A stretch of DNA of 39,285 bases from Chromatiales bacterium (GCA_027076405.1 JALTJN010000441.1:1-39285); one strand, 5' to 3'. Counted from the first letter of the stretch, positions 9,774 through 20,282 are shown. Notes: generated from the sequence alone by a model not told the origin. Program-made: numbers and translations.

Positions 9774-10646
9774 ATGCAATACGAAATAGGCCGTGTCAGT
9801 TTACTTGGCAACCGCAAGAATAATCAGGACAGATTAGGCATAGCGGAAAGTCATGGCGGTGTGGTATTAATTCTTGGTGATGGTCTGGGTGGTAAACCCG
9901 GTGGCGAGTTAGCCGCTGAAACGTTAGTGAAGTCTGTGCAACATGAACTTCGTCATGAAATTATGCCGGTAGAAGAACCGGAAGAATTACTCAAAAAACT
10001 GATCATTAAAGCGCATTACGCTGTACGAGCTGCGGGAAAAAAGAACACCCCACCGATTGAACCCGGCTCCACGGCTGTTTTATGTTTAATTCAAAATAAA
10101 AAAGCCTGGTGGGCCCATGTTGGTGATAGCCGTTTTTATTTATTTCGTGACGGCCTCTCAATTTATCGCACGCAGGATGATTCTTATGTTGAACACCTTT
10201 ATCAAAAAGGTGAAATCTCGCTTGAGAAACGTGATGGTCATCCAATGCGAAATTATGTCACCCAGTGCATTGGCCTGATGGAAACAGAACCCAAAGTCAC
10301 CGTGAGTAAAGGTATTGATTTGCAGGTTAATGATACCCTATTACTTTGTAGTGACGGTTTTTGGGAGCCACTGGATGATGCGCAAATCGGCGCGAATCTG
10401 GTTGATAACAATGTTAAAGATGCCATAACTAAACTTGCAACCCGTGCAGAACAATCCAGCTATCCTAAAAGTGATAACACCACAGTGTTAGCAATGAAAA
10501 TACTTTCTTTGCAAACAATTAAAAACACAACAACACCAGCATCTCCAAAAAAAGGCGCTCCTAAACATAAGGAATCATCACTTGATGGAGCCATTCAGGA
10601 AATAGAAGATGCCTTTAATTACTACCGTGATGAAATGGATGACTAG
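9774..10646 (+). CDS. PP2C-type serine/threonine protein phosphatase
   Basis: The 290-residue cytoplasmic enzyme of the PPM family keeps the metal-binding acidic residues: NQDRLG, GDGLGGKPGGELAA, VGDSRFYLFRDG, LCSDGFWE and the final SDNTTVLAM. PPM enzymes remove phosphate from Ser or Thr using two Mn/Mg ions. A ~45-residue polar tail rich in K, P and E follows the domain. The start ATG is nine bases after the kinase gene, which marks a kinase/phosphatase operon. It is followed 77 bases later by rph. Confidence 0.92.
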   Translation: MQYEIGRVSLLGNRKNNQDRLGIAESHGGVVLILGDGLGGKPGGELAAETLVKSVQHELRHEIMPVEEPEELLKKLIIKAHYAVRAAGKKNTPPIEPGSTAVLCLIQNKKAWWAHVGDSRFYLFRDGLSIYRTQDDSYVEHLYQKGEISLEKRDGHPMRNYVTQCIGLMETEPKVTVSKGIDLQVNDTLLLCSDGFWEPLDDAQIGANLVDNNVKDAITKLATRAEQSSYPKSDNTTVLAMKILSLQTIKNTTTPASPKKGAPKHKESSLDGAIQEIEDAFNYYRDEMDD

Positions 10647-10723
10647 TCAGCTGTTCTACCGGACAGTAATTTTTTTTACTATAATCACTTCAATTATTTT
10701 TATATAAATTTCAAGGAAACCTT

Positions 10724-11443
10724 ATGCGACCGAGTGGCCGAGCTCCTGAACAAATGCGTGAAATTCGCATCACCCGAAACTACACTAAACATGCTGAAGG
10801 CTCTGTCCTTGTTGAGTTTGGTGACACAAAAGTCATTTGTACCGCTTCGGTTGAAGGACGTGTTCCGGGCTTTTTACGCGGCAAAGGTCAGGGTTGGGTC
10901 ACTGCCGAATATGGCATGTTACCTCGTTCAACCGGCAACCGCATGGGGCGTGAAGCTGCGCGTGGCAAACAAGGCGGGCGCACGATGGAAATTCAACGTT
11001 TAATTGGTCGTTCTTTACGTGCCGCAGTTGATTTAAAAGCACTCGGTGAAAATTCCATTACCATAGATTGCGATGTTATTCAGGCCGATGGGGGTACCCG
11101 CACCGCCTCTATTACCGGTGGTTATGTTGCATTAGCCGATGCTATTAATTATATGCTCGAAGAAAAGATGATCAGCAAAACGCCTTTAACTCGACATATA
11201 GCTTCTGTTTCGGTTGGCGTTTACAAGGGAACTCCGGTTTCTGATCTCGATTATATTGAAGACTCTGACTGTGATACCGATATGAATATTATTATGGATG
11301 ACAACGGCGGTTTTATAGAAATTCAGGGAACTGCTGAAGGTGACGATCCATTTACCGCGACACAACTCACCGAAATGCTAGCGCTTGCAAAAAACTCGAT
11401 TGAGCAGTTAATCAAAAAACAAATTGAAGCGTTGGGCAAATAA
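10724..11443 (+). CDS. rph: Ribonuclease PH
   Basis: This phosphorolytic 3'-5' exoribonuclease trims tRNA precursors. The 239 residues are full length for the family. Visible blocks are [39 protein letters not shown] and the phosphate-binding region around [20 protein letters not shown], followed by [19 protein letters not shown]. The intact C-terminus contrasts with the frameshifted rph of E. coli K-12. AAGGAA lies seven bases before the ATG. A repeat-rich spacer separates it from rdgB, with which it is often neighbour. Confidence 0.97.
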   Translation: MRPSGRAPEQMREIRITRNYTKHAEGSVLVEFGDTKVICTASVEGRVPGFLRGKGQGWVTAEYGMLPRSTGNRMGREAARGKQGGRTMEIQRLIGRSLRAAVDLKALGENSITIDCDVIQADGGTRTASITGGYVALADAINYMLEEKMISKTPLTRHIASVSVGVYKGTPVSDLDYIEDSDCDTDMNIIMDDNGGFIEIQGTAEGDDPFTATQLTEMLALAKNSIEQLIKKQIEALGK

Positions 11444-11448
11444 TATAT

Positions 11449-11630
11449 TAGCCACTAAGTACACAAAGTACACAAAGAAAATAATAAAAAAAACTTAACC
11501 ACTGTAATTAAGGGTACAGGGGACACGGGGTTATAAATTTTTATCTTTCCCCGCGCGCCCAATGATTTATTGATTTTTGTTTCCTTTGTGTACTTTGTGT
11601 ACTTAGTGTACTTCGTGTTCTTCGTGGCTA
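11449..11630. repeat. Inverted repeat with 9-bp tandem units between rph and rdgB
   Basis: The left arm 11449-11477 reads TAGCCACTAAGTACACAAAG and continues with the same pattern. Its complement returns at 11584-11608, and the last four bases (GCTA) end at 11630 after an 18-base expansion. The right arm is made of imperfect 9-bp units: TACTTTGTG, TACTTAGTG, TACTTCGTG, TTCTTCGTG. The ~105 bases between the arms contain a GC-rich piece (GGGTACAGGGGACACGGGG at 11512-11530) unlike the surrounding AT-rich sequence. This looks like a non-coding palindromic repeat or decayed MITE. The apparent ORF over it is low-complexity repeat translation. Confidence 0.7.
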
Positions 11631-11661
11631 TAATAAAAGTAAATATTACAAGGCAATATAG

Positions 11662-12267
11662 ATGCAAAAAATTGTATTAGCGAGTAACAACAAAGGCAAG
11701 GTGCGTGAGTTTGGTGAAATGCTTGCAACTTTAAACATGAAAGTCATACCGCAAGCTAAATTCAACATTGAAGATGCAGATGAAACCGGTTTAACTTTTG
11801 TTGAAAATGCGATTATAAAAGCACGTCATGCTTCTGCTATCGCAAAATTACCTGCTATAGCCGATGACTCTGGTTTAGAAGTTGATTTTTTAAACGGTGC
11901 GCCCGGCATTTACTCTGCACGTTATTCCGATATGGAAAATCACGGAAAAAATGCTACCGATAAAAAAAACCTGCTTAAATTACTTGATGATTTAAAAAAT
12001 GTGCCAGAAGAAAAACGGACTGCCCGCTTCCAATGTGTTCTTGTTTACATGCGACATGCAGAAGATCCTACTCCGATAATTTGTCAGGGCAGCTGGGAAG
12101 GAATTATTATGACTGAGCCGCACGGTGAAAATGGATTTGGTTATGATCCGATTTTTTATGTACCCACTCATCACTGCAGTTCAGCCGAACTCGATGCAGA
12201 AGAAAAAAACAAACTCAGTCACCGTGGTAAGGCTTTAAAAAAATTATTACATGCTTTGCAAAAATAA
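11662..12267 (+). CDS. rdgB: dITP/XTP pyrophosphatase (non-canonical purine NTPase)
   Basis: RdgB hydrolyses dITP, ITP and XTP to the monophosphates and keeps deaminated purines out of DNA and RNA. The 201 residues contain the full signature: [10 protein letters not shown] at the N-terminus, [49 protein letters not shown] and [14 protein letters not shown] is eight bases upstream of the ATG. It is convergent with norD with only three bases between the stop codons and no visible terminator. In E. coli rdgB is followed directly by hemW; here the nor region separates the two. Confidence 0.97.
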   Translation: MQKIVLASNNKGKVREFGEMLATLNMKVIPQAKFNIEDADETGLTFVENAIIKARHASAIAKLPAIADDSGLEVDFLNGAPGIYSARYSDMENHGKNATDKKNLLKLLDDLKNVPEEKRTARFQCVLVYMRHAEDPTPIICQGSWEGIIMTEPHGENGFGYDPIFYVPTHHCSSAELDAEEKNKLSHRGKALKKLLHALQK

Positions 12268-12270
12268 AGC

Positions 12271-14178
12271 TCATGAGGTTAATCGCGCATACAATAACGG
12301 AAGTTCTTTTGGCAGCTCGGATGGTTTACGAATGACCACAAAATTTTCTGCACCAAACATATAAGGTAAATATTCACCGCCTTTTTTGTCTATAGTTACA
12401 CAAAATGATTGCAAACCTTTTCGCCGTGCTTCAATTAAGGCCATACGAGTATCTTCAATACCATAACGGCCATCATATAAATCCAAATCATTTGGTTTAC
12501 CATCAGTGAGTAATAAAAGTAATTGCTGGCTTGACGATTGGTGACTTAATATTTCACTAGCCTGCCTGATTGCTGCCCCCATGCGGGTATAGTAACCCGG
12601 TTTTATTGCGTTAATACGGCCACGCGATACATTATTATGTGACTCGTTAAAATCTTTTAGAGTATGAAAACGAATATGCTGACGATAACGGGAAGAAAAA
12701 CCATACATAGCAAACTGATCACCGGTAGCAGAGAGTGCTTCGGCAAAGAGTAACAGGCTATCACGAATTACATCAATTACACGTGCATTATTATTCACAT
12801 AGGAGTCGGTTGATAAAGATAAATCCGCAAGTAATAAACAGGCCATATCACGTATGCCTCCTCTAAACTCACGATATAAGCCCTGCTCTGCTATAGCCTG
12901 CGATTGTTTTTGTTCAGTAACAAAATCCAGATAGGCATCAAGATCAATTTCACTGCCTTCCTTTTGTCCTTTATACCAGATTCGCGAAGGTACTAATGCT
13001 TCAAACTGACTACGCAATTTTTTCGCGGTACCTCGTAATGCAGGCGGGAGTTCAATCGCTTCAGCGGCATCGGCCAGCATCAGTTGTAAACAACAAAAAT
13101 CCTTCACTAACTCTGATTTACGATAATCCCATTCAGGTAATAAAATACCTTCACCTAGTGGTGTGTCATCACTTTCTGCTGATGGCAAATCAAGATCAAA
13201 TCGAATGCGCTTGACCGTACTTTTACTATCTCGGGCAACACTTAACTGATCAAGATCCTTTGCTGAGTCTTCTGCCGTTTGCAGATCTTCATCTTCATCC
13301 GTACTACGATCAACTTTAATATATTCTGCCCAGCTAAAAATATTTTCAAAACGATCCAGCACCAGACCATCTTTACCATCAGGCATATCAACCTTTTCTG
13401 CCTGATACCGTCGCTGCTCTTCTGGTTCAAAGGTCTCACCATCCGATTCAGAACTCACGTTTTCTTCTTCAGAATTAACCAAAGCTGTTTGAGACTGCGG
13501 TGGTGAAGGATGTAACCAGAGATAAACCGGCTGTGGCATATAGCTTAAATTTTTCAGCTCAACCGGTGAAGCAAGCAATTCCTGCGGATTATCCAGTGCT
13601 TGTTGAATAGCAAGTTCTAATTGTGCTTCTTCTTTAGACAGTATTTTATGCTCTGGACGCAAAGCCAGTTGCGCGACAACCAGACGTTGGTAACGTTCTT
13701 CCAAACCCGGAAAATGTTTTAATACTCTACAACTCAACCATTGGTTATAACTAATCCAGTCCATGTTATTTTGTTTAATACCAGCATCACCCGATGCTAA
13801 AGCAGCCAGCCATAAATAAAGATCACGATTAAGTTCTGCCTCGGGAAACACATCAATACTAGCAGGCAAATATAATGATGATTCATTACGCCAGCTTAAC
13901 TCAACATGTTTATTGTTACCTGCTATTCGTTGCAACCAGCTACGGCGGACAATATATTCCGTTGCCAATGTGGATTCTATTTTTAATGCTCCATCTCCAC
14001 CAAGTGCACGGAACATCACGGCAACACTGCGACGAATATCATCAAGATAAATAACTGCATCAGGATAATTTTTAGTGGATTTATGTGTAATCATACGATG
14101 CCACAAAAAACCGACATGCTCTTCCATATCAACCAGTTGATGCAGAGTTTGCATAAATTTAGGAGCTTTAAGCGCCAT
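12271..14178 (-). CDS. norD: NorD: von Willebrand factor A protein for NO reductase activation
   Basis: The 635-residue protein has a C-terminal VWA domain with a complete MIDAS metal site: DLSLS (about 452-456), Thr in YYTRMG (about 531) and Asp in LLTDGKPND (about 559). The N-terminal ~250 residues are helical; the middle (about 225-330) is acidic and low in conservation. NorD works with the AAA+ protein NorQ in activating the NorBC reductase, probably in insertion of the non-heme iron FeB; this is known from Paracoccus-type systems. Its ATG overlaps the stop of the polyferredoxin gene by one base (TAATG), so translation is coupled. It is the last gene of the nor operon. Confidence 0.9.
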   Translation of the reverse strand: MALKAPKFMQTLHQLVDMEEHVGFLWHRMITHKSTKNYPDAVIYLDDIRRSVAVMFRALGGDGALKIESTLATEYIVRRSWLQRIAGNNKHVELSWRNESSLYLPASIDVFPEAELNRDLYLWLAALASGDAGIKQNNMDWISYNQWLSCRVLKHFPGLEERYQRLVVAQLALRPEHKILSKEEAQLELAIQQALDNPQELLASPVELKNLSYMPQPVYLWLHPSPPQSQTALVNSEEENVSSESDGETFEPEEQRRYQAEKVDMPDGKDGLVLDRFENIFSWAEYIKVDRSTDEDEDLQTAEDSAKDLDQLSVARDSKSTVKRIRFDLDLPSAESDDTPLGEGILLPEWDYRKSELVKDFCCLQLMLADAAEAIELPPALRGTAKKLRSQFEALVPSRIWYKGQKEGSEIDLDAYLDFVTEQKQSQAIAEQGLYREFRGGIRDMACLLLADLSLSTDSYVNNNARVIDVIRDSLLLFAEALSATGDQFAMYGFSSRYRQHIRFHTLKDFNESHNNVSRGRINAIKPGYYTRMGAAIRQASEILSHQSSSQQLLLLLTDGKPNDLDLYDGRYGIEDTRMALIEARRKGLQSFCVTIDKKGGEYLPYMFGAENFVVIRKPSELPKELPLLYARLTS

Positions 14179-15128
14179 TATCGATCACTCTCCTGAAAAG
14201 CTGATTGTCCATTCTGCCAGGTTAATAATGAAGGTAATTCTTTTTTTAGTTGTACTTTCTGGCAAGCATTAAGACAACGACCACACTCGGTACAATTAAA
14301 CATATATCGTTTAATTGAACGCGGCTTCAGACGCATGGGACATTCATCTTCACAGGCCACATGGCATCCCTGACATTTCACAGCATTTTTTCGATTATAG
14401 CTCACTACCATGGCACGCTTATTCGCCATCCACACCAGACTTTGAAAAACGCCTACAGCACAGGCAAAGCGGCAAAATAAATGACGAGCAAACATAAATT
14501 CAATACTTAACAAAAAGGTAGCCACACAAATAAATAGCATTTGATTACGTGTTAATGAAAAATGTAGCAGATTGTAATAAATTTCTTTAGGCGGTAATAA
14601 ATAAGTAAGAAAAACAACGGCCCATAAAAAAGCAAAGCCCACCACAGCACTCACCACCAGCCACCAGTATATTTTACGGGGCTGAATATCTTTACCATCA
14701 ATATTATGTAACGAAGGTTTTCTATCCCATAGACTAAATTTTCCACTGGCTTTTCGCATTAAACTATTTACCATTTCTACAACAGAGAAATGCGGGCATA
14801 ACCAGCCACAATAAAGACGGCCATATTTCCATGAAATCCAGCCAAACAATACAACTACTCCCAGCAAAGGTAAAAATGCACGAATAATAATATTTAATAC
14901 TGCATCGATAGCACTTCCTTTACCTGCCATTAATGCTTCAAGTCCAAGCGTCCAATTCTGACCAAAAAAAATAAAATGCCCCAGTTCTAAATCCAGTCTG
15001 AAAATATTAAATACCGGCGTAAAAATAAATAGTAAAAAAAAACTGGTTTGAAAAAACCGTCGTTTCAACTGTAACTTTGTATCTATTAAATCCTCTGGTT
15101 TAGTCATAGAAGAACATACATTCATCAC
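14178..15128 (-). CDS. Membrane-bound 4Fe-4S polyferredoxin, NapH/CcoG-like
   Basis: The 316-residue protein has about five membrane segments and two ferredoxin-type clusters near the C-terminus: C252-x2-C-x3-C-x3-C263P and C279-x2-C-x2-C-x3-C289. Two extra cysteine pairs lie at membrane edges (YCGWLCP, C107/C111; FCRFAC, C219/C223), as in NapH, NosR and CcoG (RdxA) proteins. Such proteins pass electrons from the quinol pool or reduce metal during oxidase maturation. Here it lies inside the nor operon between the small membrane gene and norD. It may deliver electrons for FeB insertion or for the reductase itself; that role is inference. Confidence 0.8.
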   Translation of the reverse strand: MMNVCSSMTKPEDLIDTKLQLKRRFFQTSFFLLFIFTPVFNIFRLDLELGHFIFFGQNWTLGLEALMAGKGSAIDAVLNIIIRAFLPLLGVVVLFGWISWKYGRLYCGWLCPHFSVVEMVNSLMRKASGKFSLWDRKPSLHNIDGKDIQPRKIYWWLVVSAVVGFAFLWAVVFLTYLLPPKEIYYNLLHFSLTRNQMLFICVATFLLSIEFMFARHLFCRFACAVGVFQSLVWMANKRAMVVSYNRKNAVKCQGCHVACEDECPMRLKPRSIKRYMFNCTECGRCLNACQKVQLKKELPSLLTWQNGQSAFQESDR

Positions 15129-15129
15129 T

Positions 15130-15534
15130 CTACCCTAAACTCTTTCGTCCTATAATCGGATAATGATAATGCTTTCCATTCATTGCGCGTGTTAACCCGA
15201 AGGTACCAAACATAATAAAAGCAGAGTGAACAGACGTTAAGTATAGAATCACAATAATCCAGACATAAGGAGAATGATAACCGCCTAATAAAATAATTAA
15301 ACCGTTAACCAGTATCAGCATAATCCCCGCCCAGATACTTGCATTAAATGTTTGTCGTAAATGACAACGTGCTAATGATTTTGTGGTATTTCTATAACGC
15401 AGATATAAACCGAGTAAAATAATAAACCCTAGCACTGGTAGAAAAACCAGATTCAACAAAAATAACGATTCAGCAATAACAGCTAAAGTCTGACCTGACT
15501 GTTCTTCAGTCGAATTATCGTCCGAAAGTTGCAT
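15130..15534 (-). CDS. Small membrane protein, DUF4870-like, in nor operon
   Basis: The 134-residue protein has three to four hydrophobic helices. Its layout resembles the DUF4870/Tic20-like family: a central ARCHLRQTFNASIWAGI (compare HxRQALNF) and an end with NGKHYHYPIIGR. The start overlaps the end of norQ by 20 bases, and its stop is one base before the polyferredoxin gene, so it belongs to the operon. The function is unknown; assembly or insertion of nor membrane subunits is conceivable from context only. Confidence 0.65.
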   Translation of the reverse strand: MQLSDDNSTEEQSGQTLAVIAESLFLLNLVFLPVLGFIILLGLYLRYRNTTKSLARCHLRQTFNASIWAGIMLILVNGLIILLGGYHSPYVWIIVILYLTSVHSAFIMFGTFGLTRAMNGKHYHYPIIGRKSLG

Positions 15535-16333
15535 AGACCACTTCCATCAAGGCATTTACTGTTTCTTCATCATCGGTTAAAGGTTCAACTAATGCTGCCC
15601 GACATGCTTCAACCGGATCAAAGCCGGCTGTCATTAAGGTTGCAGTATAAATTAACAAGCGGGTACTGGCACTTTCTTCCAAATCATGATCTTTTAATGC
15701 ACGCAGTGCATGCGCCAAAGACACCAGTTGTTTTGCTTTATGTTCTTCAATGCCTGTTTCAACCAGAATAATTTGTTGTTCTTCTTGTTGCGGAGGATAT
15801 GAAAAACGCATTGATACAAAGCGTTGTCGGGTGCTAGGTTTCATACCTTTTAATAAATTCTGATATCCCGGATTATAAGAAACCACCAACATAAATTCTG
15901 GTGGTGCCTGTAACATTTCACCAGTACGTTCTATCGGAAGAATACGACGGTCATCTGAAAGCGGGTGCAAAACAACGGTGGTATCTTTGCGTGCTTCCAC
16001 CACTTCATCTAAATAACAAATCCCACCCTCACGCACTGCTTTTGTTAACGGGCCATCTACCCAATAAGTTGAACCATCACCAATGAGATGGCGCCCGACC
16101 AAATCTGCGGCCGTCAAGTCATCATGACAGGCTACGGTATAAAGTGGTCGCCCGAGCTTTTCTGCCATGTAACGAATAAAGCGCGTTTTACCACAACCGG
16201 TTGGCCCTTTAATTAAAACAGGTAACTGGTTTTGCCAGGCATGTTCAAACAAGGCATCTTCATTACCCGTCGACAAATAAAATGGAGATTCTTCTTCTGC
16301 TACCTGTCCAATATCTTTTACTGGCTTTGTCAT
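15515..16333 (-). CDS. norQ: NorQ: MoxR/CbbQ-type AAA+ ATPase
   Basis: The 272-residue AAA+ protein has Walker A GPTGCGKT (43-50), Walker B ICYLDE (105-110), a sensor region SYNPGYQNLLKGMKPSTRQRF with the arginine finger, and the CbbQ/NorQ C-terminal domain. It pairs with NorD, which recognises the target through its VWA domain, to remodel and activate the NO reductase. The gene lies between norF-like and the small membrane protein. ATP-binding residues are all present. Confidence 0.93.
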   Translation of the reverse strand: MTKPVKDIGQVAEEESPFYLSTGNEDALFEHAWQNQLPVLIKGPTGCGKTRFIRYMAEKLGRPLYTVACHDDLTAADLVGRHLIGDGSTYWVDGPLTKAVREGGICYLDEVVEARKDTTVVLHPLSDDRRILPIERTGEMLQAPPEFMLVVSYNPGYQNLLKGMKPSTRQRFVSMRFSYPPQQEEQQIILVETGIEEHKAKQLVSLAHALRALKDHDLEESASTRLLIYTATLMTAGFDPVEACRAALVEPLTDDEETVNALMEVVYATFGR

Positions 16334-16343
16334 TTAATTTCTC

Positions 16344-16628
16344 CTATGAAATACCCAGCCAATAAGCCAGCCCAATCAATGAAATTACAAGCAATAAGTA
16401 AATATTAATAATCATTCGCCATAAAGGCCGGGCATGTTTTAATGCCATAAAATAATCTGCAACCAGATGTGTTTTAACCAGTGTCGATAATAGTAATAAC
16501 ACAACAATAGTAATGCCTGATAAACCCGCCTGCCCTATTGCCAGTACAGCAAGTGTTAAAGCGATCAGAATTAACCATGTCCATGTACAGGGACGCATAT
16601 TCATTTTCGTCATTGTTTTCTTCATCAT
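16344..16628 (-). CDS. norF: NorF-like / cytochrome oxidase subunit IV-like protein
   Basis: The 94-residue protein has three predicted membrane helices. The second contains the pattern LVKTHLVADYFMALKHARPLWR, typical of the prokaryotic cytochrome c oxidase subunit IV family and of NorF. It is placed between norE-like and norQ, as in norEF pairs. NorF is needed for full NO reductase activity in Paracoccus but is not catalytic. An ATG two codons in is an alternative start. Confidence 0.7.
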   Translation of the reverse strand: MMKKTMTKMNMRPCTWTWLILIALTLAVLAIGQAGLSGITIVVLLLLSTLVKTHLVADYFMALKHARPLWRMIINIYLLLVISLIGLAYWLGIS

Positions 16629-16649
16629 CTATTCAGTCTAGTTGAAGTT

Positions 16650-17228
16650 TTATCGAATAACATAAACCAGTGGAAACAAAATAATCCATACAAGATCAAC
16701 CATATGCCAGTAAGAAGCTCCTGTTTCTACCCCGGTATACTCTTCACTTGAATAGCCGCCTTTTTTTGCTTTTAACATAACGGCAATCAAAATAACCATA
16801 CCAAGAATGACATGCAAAAAATGAAAATAGGTCATCGACAAATAAAACATATAAAAGGTATTGCTACTAAGCGAAATACCCTGCGAAAATTTTTCACCAA
16901 ATTCAAATAATTTGATCGCTATAAATACAAAAGACAGTGAAATTGCTGCAAGTAACCATCTGGCACATAACAAGGAATTATTTTCACGTATTGCCGCCAC
17001 CGCACGCACAACAAAATAACTACTGGTAATCAAAACCAATGTATTAACTGCACCACTAACCCGGTTTAAATGTAATTGCGATTCATTAAATAATTCAACA
17101 TTGTGGCTACGGGCAAAAGCATAAGCCAAAAAGAAAATACCAAACACCAGTAACTCTGCATAAATAAATATCCAGATGGCAAAATCACCTGGAGGATATT
17201 GTCTGAGGTTCGTTACTGATTGATGCAT
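16650..17228 (-). CDS. norE: NorE-like, heme-copper oxidase subunit III family
   Basis: The 192-residue protein has five membrane helices. The signature of subunit III/NorE is visible: PPGDFAIWIFIYAELLVFG at the start, MTYFHFLHVILGMVIL in the middle and GASYWHMVDLVWIILFPLVYV at the end. NorE supports NO reductase assembly or stability and has no redox centre. It follows norB by 55 bases; that gap holds an imperfect stem. Confidence 0.88.
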   Translation of the reverse strand: MHQSVTNLRQYPPGDFAIWIFIYAELLVFGIFFLAYAFARSHNVELFNESQLHLNRVSGAVNTLVLITSSYFVVRAVAAIRENNSLLCARWLLAAISLSFVFIAIKLFEFGEKFSQGISLSSNTFYMFYLSMTYFHFLHVILGMVILIAVMLKAKKGGYSSEEYTGVETGASYWHMVDLVWIILFPLVYVIR

Positions 17229-17231
17229 AAG

Positions 17232-17277
17232 TAATTAACACCGGGATTCAACTAAAACGAACCCCGGGTTAATTCAA
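17232..17277 (-). other. Stem-loop between norB and norE
   Basis: TTAACACCGGG (from 17236) faces CCCGGGTTAA (to about 17274) across about 16 bases, with one bulged base. No T-run follows in the direction of transcription. It may stabilise the norCB part of the message or set the ratio of norCB to the accessory genes. Confidence 0.4.
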
Positions 17278-17283
17278 CCAGAT

Positions 17284-19112
<1,829 letters not shown>

Positions 19113-19150
19113 AACGGGTTTTCCCCCTATATTTAATAATTATGGGGAAA

Positions 19151-19191
19151 ATTATATTGGACATAATTTGTATAACCTTGACTTACATCAA
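19151..19191 (-). promoter_or_regulatory. norC promoter: Dnr/FNR box plus consensus -10
   Basis: The 14-base palindrome TTGACTTACATCAA (19178-19191) fits the TTGAY-N4-ATCAA consensus of Dnr/Nnr/FNR regulators. On the minus strand a perfect TATAAT lies at 19156-19151. This puts the box centre near -40.5 to -41.5 from the expected start at about 19144, the classic class II activator position. The Dnr-type regulator gene lies immediately upstream. Confidence 0.85.
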
Positions 19192-19219
19192 GATTGACTA
19201 AATTACCGGGACTTAAAAA

Positions 19220-19903
19220 TTAAAGTAACTGTCTGAGGCCATCAACATCCAGCAAACAAATATCATTTCCTTTAACATCAATGTAACCCTGTTTACGCAC
19301 TTGATGTAATACCCGCGAGAAGGTTTCCGGCTGAATCGATAAACGCGAAGCAATAATATTTTTTGGTGTACTTAAATGGATATCCGATAACTCAATGGCA
19401 CCCTCAGGAATTTGTTCAAGCAGATAAACAACAAAACGATAGGTCGCATTATGCAAAGAAAGATTATTGATGTCATTAATCATGACATGTAAATGTCTGG
19501 CCATAATGCCAAGTAAACGAATACAAAGTTCATTAGAATGTTCCAGCATCTCCCGAAACACCTTCATTTCAAAACGATATATTTCACTCTCTTTAATGGT
19601 TTCAGCACTCAACGGATAGACCTGTTTTGTCATAAACATAATAGCTTCAGCAAAGGTTTGCGGAGGATTAATTATTTCCATGACTTTTTCAACCCCGCTT
19701 TCAGATATCGTAAATAGCTTTAACTGGCCACTTCGCAACAAATAGAAATATTCTGCCGGTGTGTCTTTTTCAAATAATACTTTTTTTGCTGGCAAGTTAA
19801 TTTTTTTACAGCTGGCAAGAACTGTTTCTAGCTGTTCATCATTCAAAGCTTTAAACAAGGGAATGGGATGGAACTCGTCTAAATTAAATTTAGTATCCTG
19901 CAT
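19220..19903 (-). CDS. dnr: Dnr/Nnr-type Crp-Fnr transcription regulator
   Basis: The 227-residue protein has an N-terminal cyclic-nucleotide-like sensor domain and a C-terminal winged helix. Blocks such as PPQTFAEAIMFM, NNLSLHNATYRFVVYLL and the recognition helix IIASRLSIQPETFSRVLHQV match Pseudomonas Dnr closely (compare LSIQPETFSR). It lacks the N-terminal cysteine cluster of FNR, so an oxygen-sensing 4Fe-4S cluster is unlikely. Dnr senses NO through heme and activates nor genes under denitrifying conditions. It has its own box 32 bases before its start codon, placed so close that autorepression is as likely as activation. Confidence 0.9.
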   Translation of the reverse strand: MQDTKFNLDEFHPIPLFKALNDEQLETVLASCKKINLPAKKVLFEKDTPAEYFYLLRSGQLKLFTISESGVEKVMEIINPPQTFAEAIMFMTKQVYPLSAETIKESEIYRFEMKVFREMLEHSNELCIRLLGIMARHLHVMINDINNLSLHNATYRFVVYLLEQIPEGAIELSDIHLSTPKNIIASRLSIQPETFSRVLHQVRKQGYIDVKGNDICLLDVDGLRQLL

Positions 19904-19934
19904 AAATATTAATCTTTACCAAAAACAAGTTATC

Positions 19935-19948
19935 TTGATCTCTATCAA
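19935..19948. promoter_or_regulatory. Dnr/FNR box between dnr and the thioredoxin-like gene
   Basis: TTGATCTCTATCAA is a perfect match to the Dnr/FNR consensus. Toward the plus strand, a -10-like GATTAT (19971-19976) lies exactly at class II spacing, predicting a start near 19983 and a 39-base leader for the gene at 20022. Toward dnr the box centre is about 38 bases from the ATG, too near for class II activation of a normally spaced transcript. Confidence 0.85.
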
Positions 19949-20021
19949 GGAAAATTTATAACAACAGGTAGATTATTGTCAGCTACAAATACAAGCTAAG
20001 AGTATAGGAAATTAAAAGCGG

Positions 20022-20282
20022 ATGGTAGCAATATTAATTTTATCCGGCATAGGTGCTTTAAATCATTCTACAGAAACCATATGGAAGAAGGTATGCGAGA
20101 AATACCGTATCGAGCTCGCTACATATAATTTATCGGATGACCGTCTCCCGGAACATATTAAAGAGCTGAAACTCACCTCTTTCCCCTCTTTTATCATGAA
20201 TAATAAAGTCATGGCCGTGGGCCATCCGGATGATCAAGCGGCAGAAGAAATCATCTTAAATTTAATCGATAAGCAACATTAA
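20022..20282 (+). CDS. Thioredoxin-fold protein without CxxC, next to dnr
   Basis: The 86-residue protein shows the compact beta-alpha-beta pattern of thioredoxin-like proteins. It begins VAILILSGIGALNHS, where a CxxC would be expected, and later has LKLTSFPSFIMNNKVMAVGHP, the cis-proline strand pair typical of the fold. The only cysteine (KKVCEKY, about residue 27) is in the first helix, so thiol-disulfide exchange of the normal kind is ruled out. Divergent from dnr with a perfect Dnr box at class II distance, it should be induced together with norCB. The function is unknown; a binding or redox-sensing accessory is possible. Confidence 0.7.
   Translation: MVAILILSGIGALNHSTETIWKKVCEKYRIELATYNLSDDRLPEHIKELKLTSFPSFIMNNKVMAVGHPDDQAAEEIILNLIDKQH

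Noticed and set aside
11449..11630. CRISPR array or tandem gene repeat
   Set aside because: The units are 9 bases without spacers and form an inverted repeat.
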